Below, one piece after another: positions 1-7,392 of a DNA stretch of 39,714 nt. Every line of letters begins with the position of its first letter. The stretch's first letter is position 1. The stretch is taken from the NCBI GenBank assembly GCA_029865325.1, contig JAOUHF010000010.1:1-39714 (forward strand), read 5' to 3'. This DNA comes from Thermoleophilia bacterium (lineage in GTDB: Bacteria > Actinomycetota > Thermoleophilia > Gaiellales > Gaiellaceae). A program made the translations under genes and the position numbers. The notes under the pieces are model-generated. The model searched no databases. It was not told the DNA's origin and saw nothing but the letters and a program-made list of their open reading frames with translations.

Positions 1-216
1 AACCCGTATGCCGCGCTCGCGGAGTGCATCGCGCGACCGGCTGCCATCGGCGATCGTCGCATGGCCGACCAGCTCCCAGAGCTTGCGCAACCCCATCGAG
101 AAGTGCTCCTTGCGGTCGACGAGCACCACCTCGTGCTCCGCTCCGAGCAGTCGCTTCAGCTCGGTGCTGACAGTGAGGCCGCCGAAGCCGCCGCCGAGGA
201 TCAAGGTTCGGCTCAA
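1..216 (-). CDS. NAD(P)/FAD-dependent oxidoreductase, N-terminal part (runs off window)
   Basis: This is the N-terminal end of a flavoprotein oxidoreductase that continues beyond the left edge. From a TTG start at 216 the reading is L-SRTLILGGGFGGLTV..., a Rossmann-type dinucleotide motif (GGGFGG) at the extreme N-terminus. It is followed by VVLVDRKEHFSMG, the beta-strand ending in an acidic residue that normally binds the FAD ribose. This layout is that of NDH-2 / sulfide:quinone reductase-like FAD proteins; the specific substrate cannot be told from 72 residues. It lies 7 bases downstream of the ABM-domain gene on the same strand and is probably co-transcribed with it. The start codon is a guess because no ATG is available; the family call is firm, the subfamily is not. 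Confidence 0.72.
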   Translation of the reverse strand, partial: MSRTLILGGGFGGLTVSTELKRLLGAEHEVVLVDRKEHFSMGLRKLWELVGHATIADGSRSRDALRERGIRV

Positions 217-223
217 GGCCGTA

Positions 224-532
224 TCACCTCGGCGTCCCGGCGCTTGCCACGACCTCGAGCTCGGTCGGCGCGAACTTGTCGACGTGCTTCTGCACGCGAC
301 TCATTCTCTCCTTGAACTCCGGCGAGTCCTTCCACCCGCGCACGCCGGCCATGTTCTCCCAGTCCATGAGGCTGACGAAGCGCTCCGGGTCGCGGAAATC
401 GCGGGCGAGGTGTGCCGTGCCCGCGCCGGGTAGCCCGCTCGCCCAATTTGCAAACTCGATCCACGCCTCGACGAACGCTGCCTCCTGGCCAGGGAAAGGC
501 TTCCACGAACCGGTCGTGTACACGTCAGACAT
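224..532 (-). CDS. Antibiotic biosynthesis monooxygenase (ABM)-domain protein
   Basis: A 102-aa protein with the compact dimeric alpha+beta barrel pattern of ABM / YgiN-like proteins: an N-terminal strand (MSDVYTTGSWKPFPGQE), a helix rich in aromatic residues (FVEAWIEFANWASG), the strand ARDFRDPERFVSLMDWEN, and a C-terminal helix (FKERMSRVQKHVDKF) before the last strand. Family members are cofactor-free monooxygenases or haem or aldehyde-binding proteins; no specific substrate is implied here. The length is usual for a single-domain member. It starts with ATG at 532 and lies immediately upstream of the flavoprotein at the window edge, so it may work with that oxidoreductase. Function beyond the fold is inference. 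Confidence 0.78.
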   Translation of the reverse strand: MSDVYTTGSWKPFPGQEAAFVEAWIEFANWASGLPGAGTAHLARDFRDPERFVSLMDWENMAGVRGWKDSPEFKERMSRVQKHVDKFAPTELEVVASAGTPR

Positions 533-568
533 CGCTGTCTCCTATCTCGTGTGATCGGCTGAAGTCTC

Positions 569-766
569 TCACTCGCGAACATCGCGCCTCACCCAGTACC
601 TGATGAAGTACAGAGGCACTGCTACGCCCGCGGCGAGGAACGCGGCGACACCCCACGCAGTCGCGTGACGGCTGCCGTGCTTGCTCGCGTGTGCGAATAC
701 CCCGGTGGAGATCGCCGCCGCAAGGAGGACGGCAAATACGAACGTGACGGGGTCGGGTGTTTCCAC
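569..766 (-). CDS. Small two-helix membrane protein, unknown function
   Basis: About 65 residues from a GTG at 766 (VETPDPVTFVFAVLLAAA...), with an in-frame TTG at 796 as the longer alternative. Two hydrophobic segments are visible, FVFAVLLAAAISTGVF and WGVAAFLAAGVAVPLYFI, separated by a basic loop (HASKHGSRHA). A positively charged tail (RYWVRRDVRE) follows. This suggests a two-pass inner-membrane protein with both ends in the cytoplasm. I do not recognise a family. It is upstream of the ABM gene on the same strand and divergent from the cyclase/ATPase gene starting at 864. Coding is supported by the membrane pattern only. Confidence 0.5.
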   Translation of the reverse strand: METPDPVTFVFAVLLAAAISTGVFAHASKHGSRHATAWGVAAFLAAGVAVPLYFIRYWVRRDVRE

Positions 767-863
767 CGCCCGCACGATACGCCAAGGGACACACAAGATC
801 CCATCGCGGCGGGCTTCGGCGGCTGTCGAGCGCGCTGACCCCCCGCGTAGAGAGAATTACGTC

Positions 864-3335
864 ATGAGTCGGCGTGAGCTACCGACCGGCACCGTCACGT
901 TTCTCTTCACGGACGTCGAGGGCTCGACCCGACTCCTGCAGGAGCACGGGGCGGACTATGCCGGGCTGCTCGACGATCACCGCAGCGTTCTGAGGGGCTC
1001 ATTTGCGAGACACGACGGGGTCGAGGTGGACACGCAGGGCGATGCCTTCTTCGTGGCCTTTCCGAGTGCCGGCGCCGCGGTCGCCGCGGCGACCGAAGCG
1101 CGCGAAGCGCTCGAGCACGGTCCGATTCGGGTGCGCATGGGCATCCACACGGGCGAGCCGCTCGCGACCGACGAGAGCTACGTCGGGATCGACGTCCATC
1201 GGGCAGCGCGTATCGCCTCGGCGGGCCACGGAGGTCAGATCGTCATCTCGGAGACGACGCGTGGGCTGTTAGAAGGGGACATCGCCATTCGCGACCTCGG
1301 CGAGCACCGGCTGAAGGACCTGATCGGAGCCGAGCGCCTCTACCAGGTCGGTGAAGGCGACTTCGCGCCGCTTCGGACGCTCGACGCCACGAATTTGCCG
1401 ATCGCGGCGAGCCCGCTCGTCGGGCGGGAGGACGAGCTCGAGGAGATCGTCGCGCAGCTCTCGAACGGCTCGCGCCTCCTCACCGTCACCGGGCCTGGAG
1501 GCACCGGGAAGACGCGCCTCGCGCTCCAGGCCGCCGCCGAGCTCGTCGGCACGCTGCATGACGGCGTCTTCTGGGTCCCGCTCGCCGGTCTCTCCGAGCC
1601 CGAGCTCCTGCCCTCGGAGGTCGCTCGTGCGATCGGTGCGCGCGACGACCTTGCTGGATTCCTCCGCGGGAAGGAGCTCCTGATCCTGCTCGACAACTTC
1701 GAGCATCTCCTCGACGCCGCTCCGGCCGTCGGCGCGTTCCTCGCTAACGCGGGCGGCCTCCGCGTGCTTGTCACCAGCCGATCGCCCCTGCGCCTGTCGG
1801 GCGAGCGCGAGTTTCGGCTGGAGCCGCTCCCGGCGAGTGATGCCGCGACCCTCTTCGTCGAGCGGGCTCGCGCGGTCGGGCGAGAGCTCACGCCCGATTC
1901 CACCGTCGAGGCGATCTGCCGCCGCCTCGACGGTCTTCCGCTGGCAATCGAGCTCGCCGCGGCGCGCACGCGGCTCCTCGCTCCCGAGCTGCTCCTCGAG
2001 CGCCTCGACTCGATCCTCCCACTGCTGACCGGAGGCGCGCGCGACGCCCCCGAGCGCCAGCGCACGCTGCGCGCCACGATCGAGTGGAGCTACGACCTCC
2101 TCGACGCTCCAGGCAGGGAGCTCTTTGCTCAGCTCTCGGTGTTCGCAGGGAGTTTTCCGCTCGCGGCTGCGGAAGAGGTGTGCTGCACCGATCTCGACGG
2201 CCTCGCGGCCCTCGTCGACTCGAGTCTTCTCAAGCCGATCGGGGACGATCGCTTCCTGATGCTGGAGACGATCCGTGAGTACGCGTCCGAGACGCTCGCT
2301 GGCTCGTCAGACGCCGAGGAGCTCCGCCAGCATCACGCGACCTTCTTCCTGGCGCTCGCGGAACAGGCCTATGGGCACCGGTTCGACGCCGAGGCGGAGT
2401 GGTCAGAGCGGCTCGAGATCGACCACGACGATCTCCGCGCCGCGCTCGACTGGTTGACTGAGGACGATCCGGACAGCGCGCTCGAGCTTGCGGGTGCTCT
2501 GGGCTGGTTCTGGCTTTCGCACGGCCATCTGGCGGAAGGTCGCCGCCTTGTAGCCGACGCGCTCGACCGATCGACGGCTGTCGGACCCTCCCGGGCGCGG
2601 GCCCTTACGTCAGCGGGGTCGTTGACGGGTCGGGGTGGTGATGCCGACGCGGGGCGTGCGCTTCTCTCCGAAGGGATCGATCTCTGGCGCGATCTCGGCG
2701 ACCGAGACGAGTTTGCCTCGGCACTCGTCACGCTCGGCTGGCTCCTCATCTACGACGCCGGAGACAACCCCGGCTCGCTCGATGCGTTCGAGCGAAGCGT
2801 CGAGCTCCGCCGCGAGCTGGGCGACCGACCCGGCGAGACGCGCGCACTCGTCGGCGTCTGCCAGTTGCTTGTCGTACTCGGCGACGTCGAGCGGGCAGAG
2901 GTTCTCTCTCGCGAACTGCTCGAGATGGCCGACGACGACCCGCGCACCGAGCACTTCGCCTTCCACTTCCTCGCCGACTGCGCGCTGATACGTGGCGATG
3001 TGGAGGTGGCCGGGACGCGCTACCGGGAGAGCCTGCGAGCGGCGCTTGCGCTCGGAGACGTCCTCGAGACGAGCTTCGAGATCCAGGGTGTGGCTATGGC
3101 GGCGGCCGGCGCCGGCGACCTCCACCGCGGCCTTCGCTTGGCCGCAGCGGTCGAGGCACTGTGGGAATCCCTTGGCACATCGTTCTCGGTCGCCTTCTGG
3201 GATGAGCTCCTCGAGAAGTACATCGGGGGCGCCCGAGAGGCGCTGGGGGCAGACGCCGATGTCGTCTGGGGGGAGGGCCGCGCGCTGGCGTTCGACGACG
3301 CGGTCGACCTCGCCCTGACTCCCCGAGACACGTAG
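864..3335 (+). CDS. Class III cyclase-domain / NB-ARC-like ATPase regulator with TPR-like tail
   Basis: An 823-aa multidomain regulator. Residues 1-165 are a class III nucleotide-cyclase homology domain (FLFTDVEGSTRL, metal Asp17; QGDAFFVAF, Asp60; GIDVHRAARIASAGHGG). Residues about 185-480 are a STAND-type ATPase with Walker A GPGGTGKT (210-217) and a Walker B-like LLILLDNFEHLL, of the COG3903 predicted-ATPase type. The rest is helical TPR-like repeats. Such proteins are common signal-transduction regulators in actinobacteria. The ATG at 864 is chosen because cyclase homology starts right after it (GTVTFLFTDVEGST); the frame is open upstream from 681 but that part is low-complexity. In the cyclase domain the usual adenine-selecting Lys is Asp56 and the usual Asn before the transition-state Arg is His112, so catalysis is doubtful. 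Confidence 0.9.
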   Translation: MSRRELPTGTVTFLFTDVEGSTRLLQEHGADYAGLLDDHRSVLRGSFARHDGVEVDTQGDAFFVAFPSAGAAVAAATEAREALEHGPIRVRMGIHTGEPLATDESYVGIDVHRAARIASAGHGGQIVISETTRGLLEGDIAIRDLGEHRLKDLIGAERLYQVGEGDFAPLRTLDATNLPIAASPLVGREDELEEIVAQLSNGSRLLTVTGPGGTGKTRLALQAAAELVGTLHDGVFWVPLAGLSEPELLPSEVARAIGARDDLAGFLRGKELLILLDNFEHLLDAAPAVGAFLANAGGLRVLVTSRSPLRLSGEREFRLEPLPASDAATLFVERARAVGRELTPDSTVEAICRRLDGLPLAIELAAARTRLLAPELLLERLDSILPLLTGGARDAPERQRTLRATIEWSYDLLDAPGRELFAQLSVFAGSFPLAAAEEVCCTDLDGLAALVDSSLLKPIGDDRFLMLETIREYASETLAGSSDAEELRQHHATFFLALAEQAYGHRFDAEAEWSERLEIDHDDLRAALDWLTEDDPDSALELAGALGWFWLSHGHLAEGRRLVADALDRSTAVGPSRARALTSAGSLTGRGGDADAGRALLSEGIDLWRDLGDRDEFASALVTLGWLLIYDAGDNPGSLDAFERSVELRRELGDRPGETRALVGVCQLLVVLGDVERAEVLSRELLEMADDDPRTEHFAFHFLADCALIRGDVEVAGTRYRESLRAALALGDVLETSFEIQGVAMAAAGAGDLHRGLRLAAAVEALWESLGTSFSVAFWDELLEKYIGGAREALGADADVVWGEGRALAFDDAVDLALTPRDT

Positions 3336-3375
3336 TGAGGCGTGACCGACCGGGAGCGCTCAAGCTTTTCGCTAG

Positions 3376-3448
3376 TGGGCCGGGTTGGAATCGAACCAAC
3401 GAACTTGGGATTAGAAGTCCGCCGCTCTGTTTACGAAAACGCCGGTTC
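3376..3448 (-). pseudogene. Decayed tRNA-Lys copy (73 nt, 3' half conserved)
   Basis: Aligned without gaps to the intact tRNA-Lys at 6251-6323, this 73-nt stretch matches in 43 of the 45 bases at the 3' end (T-arm and acceptor 3' strand fully kept). It diverges in the 5' half: the D-stem no longer pairs, two acceptor pairs are lost, and the anticodon stem is weakened. The anticodon position reads TCT instead of TTT. Same orientation as the intact gene, 2.8 kb downstream of its 3' end. It gives rise to spurious peptides in other frames (GRVGIEPTNLGLEVRRS type). This looks like a duplicated tRNA 3' end, as left by tRNA-targeted integration or by recombination, and is not a working tRNA. Confidence 0.72.
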
Positions 3449-3574
3449 AGCCGCCTGTTTAAGCCAAATTCGGCGAGCGGCTTCGGCAACTTGTTACTCG
3501 ACGACTTCGTGCACTGTGCTGCCTCAGATGACACCGAAGCAACTGTTTGTCTCGGTGCAATCTTGATCACGCCC

Positions 3575-3592
3575 GCGATCCCGGAGGATCGC
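3575..3592 (-). terminator. Possible hairpin terminator downstream of DUF1295 gene
   Basis: A 7-bp perfect stem (GCGATCC / GGATCGC) with a CGGA loop lies about 20 bases past the stop of the minus-strand DUF1295 gene at 3613. There is no clear T-run after it, so it may be only a weak or Rho-assisted terminator. Confidence 0.3.
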
Positions 3593-3612
3593 CGCGGCGA
3601 TGGGGGTAGGCG

Positions 3613-4380
3613 CTAGCTGCGAGGCGGGAGCGGCACGAGAATGCTCGTTCGGCGCTTGTACTCGCGGTAGGCGGGGTCGTCGCCGTACTTCGCCTCGGCA
3701 CTCCGCTCGAGCAGTGGAATCCCGCTCACGAAGAGCAGGAGCAGGGTGATGAACACGGGCCCGATCACCACGGCAAAGGCTGCTCCATCGAGGAACGGCA
3801 CGGCGTAGAGGAACAGCCCCCACCAGACGAGCATCTCCCCGAAGTAATTGGGGTGGCGAGAGAACTTCCAGAGGCCGCTCGTGATGAAGCGCTCGCGGTT
3901 TTCTTCTCTCCCCTTGAACGAAGACTTCTGTGCGTCGGCTGCGGTCTCGATCACGAGCCCGATGAACCAGATCGCCACCCCGGTGATCGCCCAGAGGCCG
4001 AAGTCGGGAGCACTGTCTCGACCGAGCAGGTAGGAGACCGGAAGCATGATCACGGCGACCGCAATGGCCTGCAGTAGCCAGAAACGGGCGAAGCGAAGCG
4101 GCTTGTCCCTCATCTTGTCGAAGCGGTGATCGACCTTGATCCGCAGGATGCGGGTGAGCAGGTAGCCGCCGAGCCGCACTGCCCAGATAAGGACGAGGAG
4201 CGAGGCGGCAAGCTGAACCGGTTCGTGCGCGCCGAACGAGGGGAGCGCGATCGCGAGCAACGCGAAGGAGAGGCTGTAGGAGAGGTCGGTGACGACGTCG
4301 GTCCTGCGAATCGCTGCGACGGCGAAGAAGACCGCGTTCACCGCGAGGGAAATCAAGAAGGAGAGGAGAATCGCGTTCAT
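3613..4380 (-). CDS. DUF1295 / steroid 5-alpha-reductase-like membrane protein
   Basis: A 255-aa integral membrane protein. It shows about six hydrophobic segments and the family signature near the C-terminus: SGLWKFSRHPNYFGEMLVWWG, followed by ERSAEAKYGDDPAYREYKRRTS. The RHPNYFGE motif is characteristic of DUF1295, related to 3-oxo-5-alpha-steroid 4-dehydrogenases and isoprenylcysteine methyltransferases; it binds NADPH or a lipid head group in relatives. The ATG at 4380 overlaps the stop of the upstream gene (ATGA), indicating translational coupling. The longer open frame (to 4731) is discarded because it only overlaps the neighbour. Substrate is unknown; a lipid-modifying reductase is the natural inference. 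Confidence 0.9.
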   Translation of the reverse strand: MNAILLSFLISLAVNAVFFAVAAIRRTDVVTDLSYSLSFALLAIALPSFGAHEPVQLAASLLVLIWAVRLGGYLLTRILRIKVDHRFDKMRDKPLRFARFWLLQAIAVAVIMLPVSYLLGRDSAPDFGLWAITGVAIWFIGLVIETAADAQKSSFKGREENRERFITSGLWKFSRHPNYFGEMLVWWGLFLYAVPFLDGAAFAVVIGPVFITLLLLFVSGIPLLERSAEAKYGDDPAYREYKRRTSILVPLPPRS

Positions 4381-5807
4381 GTGGTCTGCGTCGAGGCGAC
4401 GGCGATCCGTTGCAGCATGCCACCGAAGATGAAGTTGTGCACCGGCCAGAGCGTGTACCAGTAGGCGAGACCGGCGATCCCTGCCGGGTCGAAGATCGCC
4501 GTTTGCCGGATCGTCGAGCCGCCGTTGTGGTCTGGTTCGACCTCGAACTGGAGCCACGCGCGGCCGGGTACCTTCATCTCCGCCGCGAGACGCAAAAGCC
4601 GATCTTGCTCGAAGCCCTCGACTCGCCAGAAGTCGATCGTGTCCCCGACCTCGATGCCGACCGGGTCGCGGCGCCCGCGCCGCAGTCCCGGCCCGCCGAC
4701 GAGAACGTCGAGCCCGCCCCGCAGCTCCCACAACTGGTCGCCGAGGTACCAGCCGGTGTCGCCGCCGATTCGCTGGATCGGTGCGAACGCAGCAGCGGGC
4801 GAGCGCGGCACCGTGACGCTACGCGAGTCGACGAGCCGCGAGCCATATCGGGCGCCGCCGTAGCCCGGGCTCGGCGCAGACTCCTCATCCGACCAGCGGG
4901 TCTCCGCGATCTCGTGATCCTCATTCACCAGAGCGCGGGCGATCGCCTCGGCCGAACTGCGCGGCCGCACGGGGAAGACCTCGAGCGCGCGCGGGTCGTT
5001 GACGACGGTCTCGTTACGCAGGCTGTCGACGAGCTCACGCCCGATATCGGCGTACACGGGGGTGACGAGATGGAGCCAGAGGCTCGAGAGCCGTGGCGTC
5101 AACACCGGAACGGGAACCATGTGCCGCCGCAGGCCGCGGCGGTCCGCGTACTCATGCATCAGGTCGAGGTAGGAGCAGACATCGGCGCCGCCGATCTCGA
5201 ACACCTCGCCCCCATTCGGCTCGTAGTCGAGCGCCGCGAGCAGGTAGGAGAGAACATCCTCGATCGAGATCGGCTGCGCGCGCGTGCCCACCCAGCGTGG
5301 CGTGACCATCACCGGTAGCCGCTCGACGAGCGCGCGCAGCATCTCGAAGGAGGCGCTTCCCGAGCCGATCACGATCGAGGCGCGAAACTCGATCGTCGGT
5401 ACGCCCGACTCGCGCAGGATGCGTCCGACCTCCTGCCGCGAGGCGAGGTGCTCGGAGAGGTCTCCCTCGCCGAGGCCGCCGAGGTACACGATCCTGCGCA
5501 CTCCCGCGGAGCGCGCAGCGCGCCCGAACGACGCAGCCGCCTTGCGATCGACTTCCGCGAAGGAGCCGCCGTAGCCCATCGAGTGCACGAGGTAGTAGGC
5601 CGTCTCGACTCCCTCGAGTGCCGGGCGCAGCGTCCTCGGGCGCGACACGTCGCCGAGGACGACCTCGGTGCCAGCGCCGACGCGCGCCGCGAGGTGCTCA
5701 GGTCTGCGCGAAAGGCAACGAACGCGTGCCCCGCGGGCCTCGAGCGCGTGCAGAAGCCGGCCCCCGATGTAGCCCGTGGCCCCCGTTAGTGCGATCAGCC
5801 CGCCCAC
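4377..5807 (-). CDS. SDR-family NAD(P)-binding protein fused to DUF2867 domain
   Basis: A 476-aa protein. The first about 300 residues are an atypical/extended SDR (NmrA/complex I NDUFA9-like) with the nucleotide motif TGATGYIGG near residue 8, then VRCLSRRPEH and YYLVHSMGYGG. Residues about 325-476 match DUF2867, an SRPBCC-like ligand-binding fold (GDTGWYLGDQLWELRGGLD; RAWLQFEVEPD; LAYWYTLWPVHNFIFGGML). This fusion is widespread in bacteria and is thought to reduce or bind a hydrophobic ligand. Start is GTG at 5807, immediately before the Rossmann strand. It is the first gene of a two-gene operon with the overlapping DUF1295 membrane protein. Both sit between two tRNA-Lys copies. Confidence 0.88.
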   Translation of the reverse strand: MGGLIALTGATGYIGGRLLHALEARGARVRCLSRRPEHLAARVGAGTEVVLGDVSRPRTLRPALEGVETAYYLVHSMGYGGSFAEVDRKAAASFGRAARSAGVRRIVYLGGLGEGDLSEHLASRQEVGRILRESGVPTIEFRASIVIGSGSASFEMLRALVERLPVMVTPRWVGTRAQPISIEDVLSYLLAALDYEPNGGEVFEIGGADVCSYLDLMHEYADRRGLRRHMVPVPVLTPRLSSLWLHLVTPVYADIGRELVDSLRNETVVNDPRALEVFPVRPRSSAEAIARALVNEDHEIAETRWSDEESAPSPGYGGARYGSRLVDSRSVTVPRSPAAAFAPIQRIGGDTGWYLGDQLWELRGGLDVLVGGPGLRRGRRDPVGIEVGDTIDFWRVEGFEQDRLLRLAAEMKVPGRAWLQFEVEPDHNGGSTIRQTAIFDPAGIAGLAYWYTLWPVHNFIFGGMLQRIAVASTQTT

Positions 5808-5883
5808 GTTCCCAGCCTAGCCAAGCGAGCCACCCCACCATGGCACGCCAGTCGAAGCCCCCGGCTCATGCGTCTGCCCAGGA

Positions 5884-5991
5884 CTATGACTGCAGGTGCG
5901 CTTCGACGAACCAGAGGTGCTTGTCAATCGCGCGCGAGACTTCCGTGAACAGATCAGCGGTGTCTTGGTCACCCAGCTCCGACGACGCATG
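5884..5991 (-). pseudogene. Dps (ferritin-like DNA protection protein) C-terminal remnant
   Basis: The minus strand encodes ELGDQDTADLFTEVSRAID followed by KHLWFVEAHLQS and a TAG stop. This is the characteristic last helix of Dps-type miniferritins (family pattern ELGDxxTADLFTEISRxxDK.LWFLEAHLQ). Only about 35 codons resemble Dps. Upstream the frame becomes arginine-rich and meets a stop near 6038, and no ferroxidase residues or start codon are present. The rest of the gene is missing, so this is a truncated pseudogene. It lies between the SDR-DUF2867 gene and tRNA-Lys, consistent with a recombination breakpoint. The call rests on recall of the family motif; a BLASTX search would settle it. 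Confidence 0.66.
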
Positions 5992-5997
5992 CGAGTA

Positions 5998-6250
5998 CCG
6001 CCCCTCGCCTCTCGTTCGCGCCCGCGGGTCAGCAATGGGTCAGCGACCTATGGGAAATGGCGGGAATCAGCAGGAACGGTAAGGCATCGCATTTAGCTCA
6101 GCTGAGCCAAATGGGAACCATTGAGACCGTTCCCCGGGTATTTGCCATGCAGGAGGTCGTTGGGGCTCGCGTTGCCCCGTGTGTTGCCCCCTGCCCTCTT
6201 TCGTTCGCAGATGAGGCATCGTGAATAGTTGATTTGCAGGAATTTCTTGA
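5998..6250. other. Non-coding stretch beside tRNA-Lys
   Basis: No convincing gene. It has short direct repeats of the type GGGTCAGC(A/G)A at about 6026-6042, related to CTGGGTCAGCGA near 6588-6599 on the other side of the tRNA cluster. A minus-strand frame reaching into the tRNA (6093-6308) gives the usual tRNA-derived false peptide. I looked for integrase remnants here and saw none. Confidence 0.5.
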
Positions 6251-6323
6251 TGGGCCGGGTTGGAATCGAACCAACGACCTTGGGATTAAAAGTCCCCTGC
6301 TCTGCCAACTGAGCTACCGGCCC
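6251..6323 (-). tRNA. tRNA-Lys (anticodon TTT)
   Basis: Full cloverleaf: acceptor GGGCCGG / CCGGCCC, D-arm GCTC...GAGC, anticodon loop CTTTTAA (anticodon TTT), and T-arm with GGTTCGATTCC. It is 73 nt with discriminator A and no encoded CCA. Divergent from the tRNA-Glu/tRNA-Val pair. A decayed copy lies at 3376-3448. Confidence 0.96.
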
Positions 6324-6377
6324 GGGCCGAGGCAGTGTAGAAGGAGCGCGTTCTCTCGTCTCTAGACTCCGATGTCG

Positions 6378-6450
6378 GCCCCCATCGACTAGCGGCCTAG
6401 GTCACCACCCTTTCAAGGTGGCAGCACGGGTTCGAATCCCGTTGGGGGCA
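6378..6450 (+). tRNA. tRNA-Glu (anticodon TTC)
   Basis: Acceptor GCCCCCA pairs with TGGGGGC; anticodon stem CCACC/GGTGG encloses CTTTCAA, giving anticodon TTC; T-arm GGGTTCGAATCCC. It is 73 nt, CCA not encoded. Four bases separate it from the following tRNA-Val, so the two are probably one transcript. Confidence 0.96.
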
Positions 6451-6454
6451 CCTC

Positions 6455-6527
6455 GGGCGGTTAGCTCAGCTGGTAGAGCGCCTGCTTTACACGCAGGTGG
6501 CCGCAGGTTCGAGTCCTGCACCGCCCA
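6455..6527 (+). tRNA. tRNA-Val (anticodon TAC)
   Basis: Acceptor GGGCGGT pairs with ACCGCCC; D-arm GCTC...GAGC; anticodon stem CCTGC/GCAGG around TTTACAC, giving anticodon TAC; T-arm GCAGGTTCGAGTCCTGC. It is 73 nt, no encoded CCA. Directly follows tRNA-Glu. Confidence 0.96.
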
Positions 6528-6869
6528 TGTAAGAATCACCCGCTCATCCGGCCCTTTCTGAGTCAGGCGGGTATCGACGGACAGCGCTGGGTCAGCGAAA
6601 GGTCAGCGTTGGCGTGGCTGAAACGGCGGCGAGGCCCGAGGGCGCTCGCACTCCGCGAGGGCCGGCCGTGAAGCGAGGCGATCTCGCGGCCGCCCTCGAC
6701 CCGATTCTCGCCGCCCGCGACGGGCGCGCATGGCTCGTCCCGCCGACCGCGTCCTCGCTGCTCGCCGAGCTCCCGTAAGGCTTTGTTCACCGGCCTTTAC
6801 GCCCTTGGTAAGGATTGCTCTCCCACACTGTCGATGCGGCACAAGTCGCACTCGACGAAGGGAGGCACC
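6528..6869. other. Gene-poor stretch with a coding-like fragment and a dispersed repeat
   Basis: No complete gene. On the plus strand, one frame from about 6620 to a TAA at 6776-6778 reads like the C-terminus of a protein (AVKRGDLAAALDPILAARDG, then RAWLVPPTASSLLAELP) but has no credible start. It includes a 37-bp sequence found again at 10345-10381. I treat it as a gene remnant of unknown origin. The last part, up to 6869, is the leader of the secreted protein gene. Confidence 0.4.
6641..6677. repeat. 37-bp dispersed repeat, copy 1
   Basis: Matches 10345-10381 in 36 of 37 bases (begins GGCGCTCGCACTCCGCGAGG, ends GTGAAGCGAG). Same orientation as copy 2; the sequences diverge directly outside the repeat. 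In both copies one frame reads GARTPRG.AVKR, so it may be the relic of a shared coding segment rather than a palindromic element. Confidence 0.75.
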
Positions 6870-7205
6870 ATGCTCCGCAAGGCATCAGTCGTGCTCCTGG
6901 CTTGCCTGGCCTTGACCCTTGTGGTCGTCGCCACGGCCAGTGCGAAAGGCGGAAGAGCGGGGCCCACGGGAGTTGTCTTTGTGACAAGCCAAGGGCTTTA
7001 CTTCGACACGTTCGTGACGAATGACCCGCTTCCCATGCAGGGCAAGTTCCAACTGCTCGACAATGGGACGACGGAGTTCGGACCGGGTGACCCAGGCTAT
7101 CTCGGCGGTCGCTGGTGGGTGGACTCGAACGAGAACGGATATCAGGACGCCGGAGACCATTTCTTCCACTGCCCGTTGCTAGGCCCGGGACGCGCCACGC
7201 CGTAG
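6870..7205 (+). CDS. Small secreted protein, unknown function
   Basis: A 111-aa protein with a clear Sec signal peptide: MLRKASVVLLACLALTLVVV followed by ATASAKGG (cleavage probably after ASA). The mature part of about 85 residues is rich in Gly, Asp and aromatic residues (GLYFDTFVTNDPLPMQGKF; GRWWVDSNENGYQDAGDHFF). NENGYQDAGD resembles a calcium-binding DxNxDG-like loop. There are two Cys-free halves and a single late Cys. The start at 6870 is supported by GGGAGG six bases upstream. No family recognised. It is a stand-alone gene downstream of the tRNA pair. Confidence 0.72.
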   Translation: MLRKASVVLLACLALTLVVVATASAKGGRAGPTGVVFVTSQGLYFDTFVTNDPLPMQGKFQLLDNGTTEFGPGDPGYLGGRWWVDSNENGYQDAGDHFFHCPLLGPGRATP

Positions 7206-7264
7206 CCGCTGAGATGGAATCGCGGGTGCACTGAGTCCGGGATTGCTGACTGACGTGTGGGAGT

Positions 7265-7339
7265 TCAGCGCTCGTTCACGCGACCGCGCTCCCGCACGTC
7301 GATCCGCAGGTAGCTCGCGAGGTCGGGGACGTCGCCGCG
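7265..7339 (-). pseudogene. Decayed copy A of a ~60-aa small-protein gene (C-terminal fragment)
   Basis: The minus strand reads RGDVPDLASYLRIDVRERGR and ends VNER plus TGA. It matches the C-terminal half of copies B and E (RGDDPELASYLRIEERE...). The N-terminal half is absent. It is arranged in tandem downstream of copy B, in the same orientation. Confidence 0.6.
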
Positions 7340-7392
7340 GGTTTGGGGCGCGGTCGTCTTCGGCATCGTCGCTGCCGTCTAGCGACCATCCA

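Noticed and set aside
681-863. 61-residue upstream extension of the cyclase/ATPase frame
   Set aside because: Low-complexity sequence overlapping the divergent promoter and the small membrane gene; homology starts at the ATG at 864.
3335-3616. Plus-strand ORFs with peptides like GPGWNRTNELGIRS and GRVGIEPTNLG
   Set aside because: These are translations of the antisense of the decayed tRNA-Lys copy, a known source of false proteins.
5998-6250. Search for an integrase remnant beside tRNA-Lys
   Set aside because: No tyrosine or serine recombinase motif seen in any frame, so the island interpretation rests on the tRNA duplication alone.
6093-6308. Minus-strand ORF with FNPKVVGSIPTRP
   Set aside because: It runs through the tRNA-Lys gene in sense direction; a typical tRNA-derived artefact.
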